A program made the position numbers and the translations under genes. Positions 1 through 6,694 of a DNA stretch of 10,906 bases are shown one piece after another. Every line of letters begins with the position of its first letter. Positions within the stretch are counted from its first letter, which is position 1. Under the pieces are notes generated by a model, which was not told where the DNA came from, ran no database searches, and saw nothing but the letters and a program-made list of their open reading frames with translations. Source of the DNA: Acidobacteriaceae bacterium (GTDB lineage: Bacteria > Acidobacteriota > Terriglobia > Terriglobales > Acidobacteriaceae); the NCBI GenBank assembly GCA_003135495.1, contig PLBX01000473.1, forward strand, positions 12,905-23,810, read 5' to 3'.

Positions 1-1165
1 CAGGATCGCCGAGGTGATTGCCGGTTACATCGGTTTGTTTGCGGAGGTTCACGCCAGCGACGGGCAAGTGAATCTTAAGGGGCCAAACAAAGCTGCATTT
101 CTGGCACGAAATTTCAGTGCCACCGGTTTCGAATACATGGGCGACTCCGCCGCCGATGTGGAAGTATGGCGGCAGGCACGCGCTGGGTACGTGGTTGGAA
201 CCGAAACGCGAGCCCGGCAAGCAGCCGCTGTAACGATTCTTAAAGGAACGATTCTTGAGCCGCGGGTTTCTTTTGGAGCGCGCTGCGGAACCTGGATTAA
301 TGCGCTGCGCGGCCACCACTGGGCCAAAAACATTTTGCTTTTTCTGCCGCTTGCGCTCTCCCACAACCTTACTGTAGGCCCTATTATCCGAACTTTATTA
401 GGTTTTGCGCTGTACGGCTTGTGCGCATCAGGGCTTTACATTCTCAATGATCTGCTCGATCTTCACTCTGATCGGGAGCACCCGTGGAAGAAAGAGCGTC
501 CGTTTGCTGCCGGGGATATTTCAATTCCTGAGGGCTTAGCCGTGTCATTCGTGTTGCTCTTTTCCGCGTTAGCACTAGGGTTTGCGCTCAGCGGGAAATT
601 CGGACTTGCGCTGCTTGGCTATGCAACACTGACGATGGTCTATTCACTCTACCTTAAGAAGATTGCGCTGCTTGACGTATTTGTTCTTTCTAGCTTCTAC
701 AGTTTTCGTATTCTTGCTGGAGCATTAATTTCGGCTACTCCATTATCACAGTGGTTCCTGGCATTTTCGATGTTCTTCTTTCTTAGTCTGGCAATGGCTA
801 AGCGTTACTCCGAGTTACTACATGCCAGTGACTTAGTTAAGGCTGGCAACTCAGGACGCGGGTATCGAACTGGCGACCGCGAACTTTTGCTTTCCCTGGG
901 CGTCGGAAGTAGTTTTTCCGCTGTGGTGATTTTTAGTTTGTATGTGCATAGTCAGGATGTTCTTGTGCTTTACTCTTCGCCGGACTTTTTATTTATGTTG
1001 TGCCCCATCGTGTTGTATTGGCTCAGCAGGACTTGGCTGATGGCGCACCGTGGGGAATTAAAGGAAGATCCGGTTACGCTGGCTATACGCGATCCTGTAA
1101 GTTATGGAGTGGCATTGGCTTGCGGGTTAGTCATTGCCGCGAGCATGACCCAACTCAACTGGTAA
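1..1165 (+). CDS. HAD-UbiA fusion, DPPR synthase-like prenyltransferase (5' partial)
   Basis: The frame is open to the left edge (first full codon at base 2; a GTG at 14 is probably internal), so the N-terminus is missing. The first ~75 visible residues look like the end of a HAD phosphatase: a Lys in an LKGPNK stretch (motif III) and GDSAAD (motif IV, bases 140-157). Motif I would lie outside the window. The rest is a multi-pass UbiA membrane prenyltransferase. It shows LRGHHWAKN, the Mg-diphosphate motif NDLLDLHSD (446-472), YSLYLKKIALLDVF with a downstream Arg, then AKRYSEL, GYRTGDRELLLSLG and a late EDPVTLAIRDPVS segment. These resemble UbiA proteins that transfer 5-phosphoribose from PRPP to polyprenyl phosphate (Rv3806c type) more than quinone-pathway UbiA. 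The DprE1- and DprE2-like genes that follow support this. Inferred role: polyprenyl-P-phosphoribose synthesis, with the HAD part possibly removing the 5'-phosphate. Substrate specificity is not proven by sequence. Confidence 0.85.
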   Translation, partial: RIAEVIAGYIGLFAEVHASDGQVNLKGPNKAAFLARNFSATGFEYMGDSAADVEVWRQARAGYVVGTETRARQAAAVTILKGTILEPRVSFGARCGTWINALRGHHWAKNILLFLPLALSHNLTVGPIIRTLLGFALYGLCASGLYILNDLLDLHSDREHPWKKERPFAAGDISIPEGLAVSFVLLFSALALGFALSGKFGLALLGYATLTMVYSLYLKKIALLDVFVLSSFYSFRILAGALISATPLSQWFLAFSMFFFLSLAMAKRYSELLHASDLVKAGNSGRGYRTGDRELLLSLGVGSSFSAVVIFSLYVHSQDVLVLYSSPDFLFMLCPIVLYWLSRTWLMAHRGELKEDPVTLAIRDPVSYGVALACGLVIAASMTQLNW

Positions 1166-1225
1166 GTTCCACAATTCTCATGGATGTTCACTCCCGCTCT
1201 CGAACTTGAAGGTCACGATATTAAT

Positions 1226-2587
1226 ATGTCTGGTCAGTCTGCCGTAATCTTACGCAAACAATCCGCAGCCATTATTCCTACGAAACAAGTCTTCTCCTGG
1301 GGACGCTACCCGACGACCGCACACCGATTTGTTCACCGACCTTCGTGGAACGACCAGGTGCCCGGAATTATGCATGACGCCGCGGATGGATCGCTTCTGC
1401 CTTATGGATTGGGACGCAGCTACGGCGATTCTTGCCTCAACGATGGACGAGAATTGGTTGATTGCCGCCGGCTTAATCGCATTCTTGGTTTCGACGAATC
1501 GAGTGGGATGGTTCGTTGCGAAAGCGGAGTTAGTCTATCCGACCTTATCGACGTCTTTCTTCCAAAGGGCTGGTTTCTTCCAGTTACTCCTGGGACGCGC
1601 TTTGTAACGGTCGGCGGGGCAATTGCAAATGATGTTCATGGCAAGAATCATCATCGCGCGGGAACTTTTGGGGCCCACGTTCGGCAAATTGCATTGCATC
1701 GCTCGCACGATGGTCTTGTGATCTGCAACGCTGAACAAAATTCTGACATGCTGCGCGCTACCATCGGCGGACTGGGTTTGACCGGGGTAATTGCGTGGGC
1801 GGATATCCAATTGAAGCGCGTTGCTGGTCCATGGATCGATGCTGAACTCGTGCCTTTCGATTCGCTCGCTTCCTTCTTTGATCTCAGCCGGGAGAGCGAC
1901 GGGCGTTTCGAATATACGGTGGCATGGATTGACTGTTTTGCCGGGAAAAACCTGCGGGGCATTTTCTTTCGGGGCAATCATGCGACGGAGGGCGGCGAAA
2001 AAGTTCGCCGGAAGCACGGACCGACATTGCCCTTTGCGCTTCCGGGATGGCTGCTTAATCGGTATTCCATTAAAGCTTTTAATGCAGCTTACTATAAGAT
2101 GCACTCGGCGCGGAAGGGCGCGTCGGTTGTGCCTTACGATTCATTTTTCTATCCGCTCGATTCTATTGGGCGGTGGAATCTGCTCTACGGTCGGAAAGGC
2201 TTTTTGCAATATCAGTGTGTGATTCCCGAAAACAATGTCGAAGCAGTCGGGGAGTTGCTTGAGCGCATCGCCCGCTCTGGCATGGGTTCGTTTCTGGGAG
2301 TGTTGAAGCAGTTTGGTGCTGCTCCGGCGGCGGGAATGCTTTCTTTTCCACGGCCGGGAATTACCGTTGCACTCGATTTTGCCATGCGGGGCGAACCAAC
2401 GCTTTCGCTTATGCGATCGCTCGATGAAGTTGTTGAGAACGGCGGCGGAGCGCTCTATCCCGCTAAAGACGCGCGGATGAGTGCGGCGCTGTTTGAGGCT
2501 TCGTTTCCGCGCTGGAGAGCGTTCGTTCCCTATATCGAACCGAAGATGTCGTCTTCATTCTGGCGGCGCGTGACAGGAGCGCAATAA
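1226..2587 (+). CDS. dprE1: DprE1-type FAD-dependent polyprenyl-P-ribose 2'-oxidase
   Basis: Vanillyl-alcohol-oxidase-fold flavoprotein, about 453 residues against 461 for Mycobacterium tuberculosis DprE1. FAD-binding signatures are GLGRSYGDS, PVTPGTRFVTVGGAIA and VHGKNHH (His near residue 138, matching DprE1 His132). The substrate domain has FFYPLDSIGRWN, FLQYQCVIP, a LKQFG Lys (DprE1 Lys367) and YPAKDAR (DprE1 Lys418). Known role: oxidises the 2'-OH of polyprenyl-P-ribose to a keto intermediate, which DprE2 then reduces to the arabinose form. The residue matching DprE1 Cys387 is Ala (bases 2369-2371). I chose ATG 1226 because GAAGG lies upstream (13-14 bases away) and the conserved part begins ~22 residues later. 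ATG 1184, in frame, would add 14 residues but has no visible ribosome binding site. The gap from the UbiA stop is 18 or 60 bases, so an operon is likely. The enzyme class is clear; the exact lipid and sugar are inferred. Confidence 0.88.
   Translation: MSGQSAVILRKQSAAIIPTKQVFSWGRYPTTAHRFVHRPSWNDQVPGIMHDAADGSLLPYGLGRSYGDSCLNDGRELVDCRRLNRILGFDESSGMVRCESGVSLSDLIDVFLPKGWFLPVTPGTRFVTVGGAIANDVHGKNHHRAGTFGAHVRQIALHRSHDGLVICNAEQNSDMLRATIGGLGLTGVIAWADIQLKRVAGPWIDAELVPFDSLASFFDLSRESDGRFEYTVAWIDCFAGKNLRGIFFRGNHATEGGEKVRRKHGPTLPFALPGWLLNRYSIKAFNAAYYKMHSARKGASVVPYDSFFYPLDSIGRWNLLYGRKGFLQYQCVIPENNVEAVGELLERIARSGMGSFLGVLKQFGAAPAAGMLSFPRPGITVALDFAMRGEPTLSLMRSLDEVVENGGGALYPAKDARMSAALFEASFPRWRAFVPYIEPKMSSSFWRRVTGAQ
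2575..2579 (+). promoter_or_regulatory. Ribosome binding site inside the dprE1-like 3' end
   Basis: AGGAG lies in the last codons of the oxidase gene, 10 bases before ATG 2590. It supports the longer start of the SDR gene and tight coupling to the oxidase. A competing GGGAG (2643-2647) sits 8 bases before ATG 2656. Confidence 0.55.
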
Positions 2588-2589
2588 AT

Positions 2590-3396
2590 ATGCAAACGAC
2601 TATGACAGATGCGCCAGCAAGTTATTTGAACCAGGCCACTTCGGGAGCAGGCGCTATGAAGAAGATTGTCGTGCTGGGAGCGACATCCGGCATTGCGCTT
2701 GAAGTGCAGCGGCAGTTAGCGGGACGACGGTGCGAGTTACTTCTTGTCGCTCGGTCGGCCGAACGTCTTACTGAGCTACAGGCTGACTTATCTATTCGAG
2801 GAGCCCAGAAGGTGTTGGCTTATGCGGCTGACTTATCTGCTGTGCAGCATCATGCCGCGATTGTTGACTTCGTCCGGCGGCAATTTGCTGACTTTGATAC
2901 TGTGCTGCTGGCTTATGGTTCCATGCAAGATCAAAAGAATTCGGAAGCGTCGGTTGACGTTATGCTGGAGGAGTTACGAGTTAACTTCGTGAGCGCTTGC
3001 GCGATCCTGAGTCTGTTTGCCGCTGATTTGGAACAACGGCGGACTGGGTGCATCGCCGCGATCACGTCAGTCGCGGGAGATCGGGGGCGGCGATCTAACT
3101 ATGTTTATGGCTCTGCTAAAGGGGCGCTTTCGCTCTTCCTGCAAGGGCTACGCAGTCGTCTTCATCCGGCTGGAGTTCGCGTCATCACTATTAAGCCGGG
3201 CCCGGTACAAACTGCGATGACGGATCGTATGGCGAACGCCGCGCGATTTGCCGATACGGAGTTGGTGGCTCGCGACATTGTTCGCGCGCTGGAACGGCGG
3301 TCGCCTGACGTGGTTTACACGCCGAAGATGTGGCGCTACGTTATGACGGCGGTGGAGCATATTCCGGAAGTTATTTTTAAGCGACTGGCGTTTTAG
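2590..3396 (+). CDS. dprE2: DprE2-type short-chain dehydrogenase/reductase
   Basis: Classical SDR fold, 268 residues from ATG 2590, or 246 from an alternative ATG at 2656. The nucleotide site is GATSGIA directly after MKKIVVL. The catalytic triad is Ser160 (ITSVAG), Tyr173 and Lys177 (YGSAK), numbered from 2590, followed by KPGPVQTAMT. GRRSNYVYGSAKG resembles the DprE2 subgroup, and DprE2 itself is about 254 residues. Known role in that family: NAD(P)H-dependent reduction of polyprenyl-P-2-ketoribose to polyprenyl-P-arabinose, in a pair with DprE1. The gene follows the dprE1-like stop by two bases, which fits translational coupling. Both starts have a good ribosome binding site (AGGAG 10 bases before 2590; GGGAG 8 bases before 2656). 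The first 22 residues precede the Rossmann fold and look unconserved, so 2656 is a real possibility. The SDR class is certain; DprE2 identity rests on the neighbour. Confidence 0.8.
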   Translation: MQTTMTDAPASYLNQATSGAGAMKKIVVLGATSGIALEVQRQLAGRRCELLLVARSAERLTELQADLSIRGAQKVLAYAADLSAVQHHAAIVDFVRRQFADFDTVLLAYGSMQDQKNSEASVDVMLEELRVNFVSACAILSLFAADLEQRRTGCIAAITSVAGDRGRRSNYVYGSAKGALSLFLQGLRSRLHPAGVRVITIKPGPVQTAMTDRMANAARFADTELVARDIVRALERRSPDVVYTPKMWRYVMTAVEHIPEVIFKRLAF

Positions 3397-3415
3397 ATCG
3401 CGGCTAAATGCATAG

Positions 3416-3440
3416 GTCCTTCGCTTTGCTCAGGATGACA
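3416..3440. repeat. Short hairpin element, TCCTTCGC...AGGATGAC type
   Basis: The segment TCCTTCGCTTTGCTCAGGA folds as an imperfect hairpin: TCCT/AGGA outer pairs, a tandem G-A mismatch on the bottom strand, a GC/GC inner stem and a three-base loop. I recall very similar strings dispersed between genes of acidobacterial genomes, but only one copy is in this window, so repeat status is from memory. Confidence 0.35.
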
Positions 3441-3490
3441 ATTTGTCTATTGCGGCCAACTCATTCTGCAACGCATTGTCTAATGCAAAA

Positions 3491-3520
3491 CGAAAAAAGG
3501 GCCGCATCGCTGCGGCCCTT
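3491..3520 (-). terminator. Intrinsic terminator of the rpsO-pnp unit
   Basis: A perfect 10-bp stem (AAGGGCCGCA, 3497-3506, with TGCGGCCCTT, 3511-3520) closes a TCGC loop. Read on the minus strand it is followed at once by six T residues and then CGTTTTGC, the normal form of a Rho-independent terminator. It lies ~230 bases beyond the pnp stop. On the + strand the 3' flank is AATCG without a T run, so it is oriented for pnp. Confidence 0.75.
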
Positions 3521-3537
3521 AATCGTGGATAATGTCA

Positions 3538-3551
3538 GCGGCTAAAGCCGC
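3538..3551. repeat. GCGGC-TAAA-GCCGC hairpin
   Basis: Five-base-pair GC stem with a TAAA loop. It is nearly the same motif as the longer hairpin at 3572-3591 (GCGGCTGAAGCCGC core), so the two look like copies of one small palindromic element. Confidence 0.5.
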
Positions 3552-3571
3552 CAGTTATTTGCTGGACTCAC

Positions 3572-3591
3572 GGCGCGGCTGAAGCCGCGCC
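3572..3591. repeat. GGCGCGGC-TGAA-GCCGCGCC hairpin
   Basis: Perfect 8-bp stem with a TGAA loop, sharing the GCGGCT-AAGCCGC core with 3538-3551. There is no T tract on either side, so it is not a standard terminator. It is REP-like in form. Confidence 0.55.
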
Positions 3592-3592
3592 C

Positions 3593-3672
3593 CTTCAAAG
3601 CCACCCGGCACAACTTCAAAGCCGCTGCGGCGCGGCTTGGGCGCCCCCGTTCAAAAATGCCGCTTCAAAGCC
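3593..3672. repeat. Three CTTCAAAGCC direct repeats plus degenerate copies
   Basis: Exact 10-mers at 3593-3602, 3614-3623 and 3663-3672, with looser relatives near 3649 (TTCAAAAATGCC) and 3679 (TTTCAAAACTGC). They are separated by GC-rich pieces that themselves resemble GCGGCT hairpin halves. No coding potential is evident. Confidence 0.5.
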
Positions 3673-3722
3673 GCGCCCTTTCAAAACTGCGTTAAAAGCT
3701 GCCACTTCAAGCTAGATCCTTA

Positions 3723-3749
3723 GACGGGGCGAGCCCCGTCTCTACGGGG
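3723..3749. repeat. GACGGGG hairpin with alternative pairing, after the pnp stop
   Basis: GACGGGG (3723-3729) pairs with CCCCGTC (3734-3740). The same CCCCGT can instead pair with ACGGGG (3744-3749) over a CTCT loop, giving two mutually exclusive hairpins. The element begins only a few bases past the pnp stop on the minus strand. It has no T tract. Confidence 0.5.
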
Positions 3750-3752
3750 TGA

Positions 3753-6233
3753 TTAACGTCTGCCTCGGCCACCGCCGCCGCCGCTGGAATGGCCGCCGCC
3801 GTGACCTCCGGAACCGCCGCCTGGGCCGCGTCCGGGACCGCCGCGTCCGCGACGACGACGATTCCTATCGCCGGATCCCCCGCCGGGACGGCCTTCCCGT
3901 CCTTCGCGTCCACCTTCGGGGCGTCCTGCGCCAGCTTCCACTGAGGCGACTACTCCATCTACGCGGTTGAAGTTTGGTTCGTCGTCGGCATCGAAATCGG
4001 CTCCGCCTTCGATTACCGCGGTTGGAGTGCCTTGCGGCGCGCTTCGCGCTACGGACGGTGGGGCTGCATTTTCGCCTTGTCCTTGTCCTTGGTCTTCGCC
4101 GCCTTCCGGAGGTGGAGGCGCGCCGCCCATTTTCGCGCGCTGCTCTTTCAAGATGGCTTTGCGCGACAGCTTGATGCGGTTGCCTTCCACGGCCAGAACT
4201 TTTACCAGGACCTGATCGCCTTCTTTCAGTTCATCGCGAACATCTTTGATGCGATGTTCGGCGACTTCGCTGATGTGGAGCAATCCGTCGAGGCCGGGAA
4301 GAATTTCTACGAAGGCTCCGAAGTCGGCCAAGCGGCTGACCTTGCCCAGATAGGTCTTCCCTACTTCCGCGGACGCCGTGAGGTCGCGAATAATCTGGAG
4401 TGCTTTGTTCGCCGACACTTCATCGTTCGACGCGACGTTGACCTTGCCGGAATCTTCGACGTCGATCTTTACGCCAGTCTGCTCGATGATGCTGCGAATC
4501 ATTTTGCCACCAGGCCCAATCACGTCGCGAATCTTGTCGACCGGAATCTGCAGGGTGTAGATACGCGGAGCGTGGGTCGAAACTTTTTCGCGGGCTTGGG
4601 TGATGACCTCGTCCATTTTTCCGAGGATGAACAATCGGCCGCGCTGCGCCTGGGCCAACGCCTCGCGCATAATCTGCGAGGTGATGCCTGCGACCTTAAT
4701 GTCCATCTGTAGCGCGGTGATGCCGTCTTTCGTTCCGGCAACTTTGAAATCCATGTCGCCGTAGTGATCTTCGGCGCCGGCGATGTCGGTGAGGATGGCG
4801 TACTTTTCGCCTTCTTTCACCAAGCCCATCGCAACTCCAGCTACCGGGGCCTTCAACGGGACGCCTGCATCCATGAGTGCGATTGATGCGCCGCAGATGG
4901 TGGCCATCGAGGACGAGCCGTTCGATTCGAGAATGTCAGAGACGACGCGCATGGCGTAGGGCCAGTCATCCAGGCTGGGAAGAACAGCTGAAACGGCGCG
5001 CTCGGCTAATGCTCCGTGGCCGATCTCACGGCGTCCAGCGCCACGCATGAAGCCGACTTCTCCTACGGAGAATGGCGGGAAGTTGTAGTGCAACATGAAG
5101 CGTTTCTTGGCTTCGCCTTCGAAGCCTTCGAGGCGCTGCATGTCGTCGCTGGTACCGAGGGTAGTGGTGACTAACGCCTGAGTCTCGCCGCGAGTAAAGA
5201 TTGCGCTGCCGTGAACGCGGGGCAGGACGCCGGCTTCGATCCAGATTTCGCGAATCTGGTCGAACTCGCGTCCATCGGGGCGGCGCTTGTGATCGATGAC
5301 CTGATCGCGGAAGATACGCTCGCGCATCTTCTCGTAATATTCTTTCAGCTTCGCTTTGCCCTCGGCGTCTTCCGCGGGTATAGCTTCGAGCAATTCCTTT
5401 TCCAGCGAGCGGACTAACTCGTGGCTCTCGGCTTTCGGGTGCTTCTCGGTGTCGAGCGCTTCTGAGAGGCGACGGCCGATCTGCTTTTCCAAACCCTTGA
5501 AGTACGTCTCGTCGACTTCAGGTGCAGTGACTTTGCGTTTCGGCTTGCCGGCTTTGCTGCGCAATTCATTGATGGCGGCGCAAATCTTTTTGATTTCGGT
5601 GTGTGCGAATTCGATGGCGTCTACCACCGTCTCCTCTTTTACTTCTTTCGCGCCCGATTCGATCATGACGATGGCATCGGCGGTGCCGACGACCATGATG
5701 TTCAGCAGGCCATCGCGCATTTCGGCGTAAGTGGGATTGGCCATGAAGCGGCCATCCACGAGGCCGACGCGCACGGCGCCGATGGGGCCTAGAAACGGAA
5801 TGTCGGAGAGAGTCAATGCGGCGGAGGCGGCGTTGATGCCGATGACATCGGGATCGTTGTCGGTGTCGGCGGAGAGGACGAAGGCGATGACCTGGGTCTC
5901 GCACTTGAAGCCATCGGCGAACATCGGGCGGATGGGGCGATCGATCTGGCGGCTGGTGAGCACTTCACGCTCGCTCATGCGGCCTTCGCGCTTGATGAAG
6001 CCGCCGGGGATGCGTCCGCCAGCGTAGGTGTATTCGCGGTAGTCGACGGTCAGCGGGAAAAAGTCGATGCCGGTGCGGGGCTCGGGATTGGCGGTGGCGG
6101 CGGCTAAGACTACGTTGTCGCCAAAGCGCACGACGGCCGATCCGCCAGCTTGTTTCGCTAATTTTCCGGTTTCGAAGGAGAGTTGTTTTCCGCCTACGAT
6201 ATCGACGGAAACTTTTGTGGCTTCAGGCTTCAT
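3753..6233 (-). CDS. pnp: Polynucleotide phosphorylase (PNPase) with Arg/Gly-rich tail
   Basis: Phosphorolytic 3'-5' exoribonuclease and RNA polymeriser, trimeric in the cytoplasm and often part of RNA degradosomes. The 826 residues hold a first RNase PH core (GGRIPGGFIKREGR, SRQIDRPIRPMF), a helical linker, and a catalytic RNase PH core (RGETQALVTTTLG, LESNGSSSMA). Metal/phosphate residues Asp489, Asp495 and Lys497 lie in EDHYGDMDFK, matching E. coli Asp486, Asp492 and Lys494. A KH domain (VIGPGGK near residue 572) and an S1 domain (ADFGAFVEILPGLDGLLHIS) follow. Residues 696-826 are an extra low-complexity tail: proline and Gln/Gly patches, an acidic stretch, then Arg/Gly repeats ending RGRR. 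Without the tail the length is about that of E. coli PNPase (711). ATG 6233 has AAAGGA upstream at a normal distance. The gene lies 149 bases downstream of rpsO, the usual bacterial order. Confidence 0.98.
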   Translation of the reverse strand: MKPEATKVSVDIVGGKQLSFETGKLAKQAGGSAVVRFGDNVVLAAATANPEPRTGIDFFPLTVDYREYTYAGGRIPGGFIKREGRMSEREVLTSRQIDRPIRPMFADGFKCETQVIAFVLSADTDNDPDVIGINAASAALTLSDIPFLGPIGAVRVGLVDGRFMANPTYAEMRDGLLNIMVVGTADAIVMIESGAKEVKEETVVDAIEFAHTEIKKICAAINELRSKAGKPKRKVTAPEVDETYFKGLEKQIGRRLSEALDTEKHPKAESHELVRSLEKELLEAIPAEDAEGKAKLKEYYEKMRERIFRDQVIDHKRRPDGREFDQIREIWIEAGVLPRVHGSAIFTRGETQALVTTTLGTSDDMQRLEGFEGEAKKRFMLHYNFPPFSVGEVGFMRGAGRREIGHGALAERAVSAVLPSLDDWPYAMRVVSDILESNGSSSMATICGASIALMDAGVPLKAPVAGVAMGLVKEGEKYAILTDIAGAEDHYGDMDFKVAGTKDGITALQMDIKVAGITSQIMREALAQAQRGRLFILGKMDEVITQAREKVSTHAPRIYTLQIPVDKIRDVIGPGGKMIRSIIEQTGVKIDVEDSGKVNVASNDEVSANKALQIIRDLTASAEVGKTYLGKVSRLADFGAFVEILPGLDGLLHISEVAEHRIKDVRDELKEGDQVLVKVLAVEGNRIKLSRKAILKEQRAKMGGAPPPPEGGEDQGQGQGENAAPPSVARSAPQGTPTAVIEGGADFDADDEPNFNRVDGVVASVEAGAGRPEGGREGREGRPGGGSGDRNRRRRGRGGPGRGPGGGSGGHGGGHSSGGGGGRGRR

Positions 6234-6352
6234 AGATGATCATCCTTTTGTGATGGCAGGAGGGCATGCGCTCGGGCGCGGAGTACGCGTGGGCAGGCGG
6301 ATGCCAGGCGGCGGTTGGGAACGCACTTTGCTAAGGCTCTCGGATGTATTGG

Positions 6353-6376
6353 GACCGGCCCCACACGGAGCCGGTC
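6353..6376 (-). promoter_or_regulatory. Strong stem-loop between rpsO and pnp
   Basis: On the minus strand GACCGGCTCC pairs fully with GGGGCCGGTC (one T-G wobble) around a GTGT loop. It begins 6 bases after the rpsO stop. The 3' flank (CCAATACATCC) has no T tract, so a terminator is unlikely. A processing site, stability hairpin or attenuator fits better. In E. coli the rpsO-pnp spacer carries an RNase III stem used in PNPase autoregulation; a similar role here is inference only. Confidence 0.5.
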
Positions 6377-6382
6377 GCGCTA

Positions 6383-6649
6383 TTATTTGCGGATGCCGAG
6401 CTTGGAAATAACGGTTTTATACCGTTCCGAGTCGTACTTCTTCAGGTAGTCGAGTAGGCTTCGGCGCCGGCTCACCATCATGAGAAGTCCGCGGCGCGAG
6501 CCGTGGTCTTTCTGGTGCGTTTTGAAGTGTTCCGTCAACTGACCGATGCGTTCACTCAGCAGAGCGATCTGGACTTCAGGACTTCCTGTATCGGTAGCGT
6601 GCGTGCGATACGTGTCAACGACGGTTTGCTTTTGCTCTCTGGCTAGCAC
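6383..6649 (-). CDS. rpsO: 30S ribosomal protein S15
   Basis: Primary 16S rRNA-binding protein of the small-subunit platform. All 88 residues align with the family. Signatures are [39 protein letters not shown] and the ending [12 protein letters not shown]. Family length is 88-89. The start is GTG (6649), because the codon just before it in frame is TAA and no ATG lies further upstream in frame. AGGAG (6662-6666) is 12 bases away, somewhat far, and a weak AGG lies only 3 bases away, so initiation may be modest or depend on leader folding. S15 represses its own mRNA in several bacteria through structured leaders, so a leader site is plausible but I could not identify one. It is co-directional with pnp and probably co-transcribed. 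Confidence 0.97.
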   Translation of the reverse strand: MLAREQKQTVVDTYRTHATDTGSPEVQIALLSERIGQLTEHFKTHQKDHGSRRGLLMMVSRRRSLLDYLKKYDSERYKTVISKLGIRK

Positions 6650-6694
6650 TTACCTGTTGCACTCCTGTCTCTTCTCGTTTTCGTAACGTGTTCG

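Larger units (their letters stand above)
3397..3752. other. Gene-free, repeat-rich convergent gap between dprE2-like gene and pnp
   Basis: About 355 bases between two converging genes, with no credible coding frame. It holds, left to right: an imperfect hairpin element (3416-3440), the minus-strand pnp terminator (3491-3520), two GCGGCT-type hairpins (3538-3551 and 3572-3591), a run of CTTCAAAGCC direct repeats (3593-3672), and a GACGGGG hairpin just after the pnp stop (3723-3740). I see no T-tract terminator for the + strand genes, so the hairpin at 3497-3520 may serve both directions imperfectly. Confidence 0.7.

Noticed and set aside
1535..2104. Open minus-strand frame of 189 codons inside the DprE1-like gene
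   Set aside because: The opposite strand carries a full flavoenzyme alignment. This frame shows no motif and no ribosome binding site.
3531..3700. Possible CRISPR array in the repeat-rich gap
   Set aside because: The repeated unit is only 10 bases, spacing is irregular (21 and 49 bases), and no cas gene is near.
4032..4712. Open + strand frame of 226 codons inside pnp
   Set aside because: It lies antisense to the conserved KH/S1 region of PNPase and has no family resemblance. Its length is explained by the GC-rich codon pattern of the real gene.
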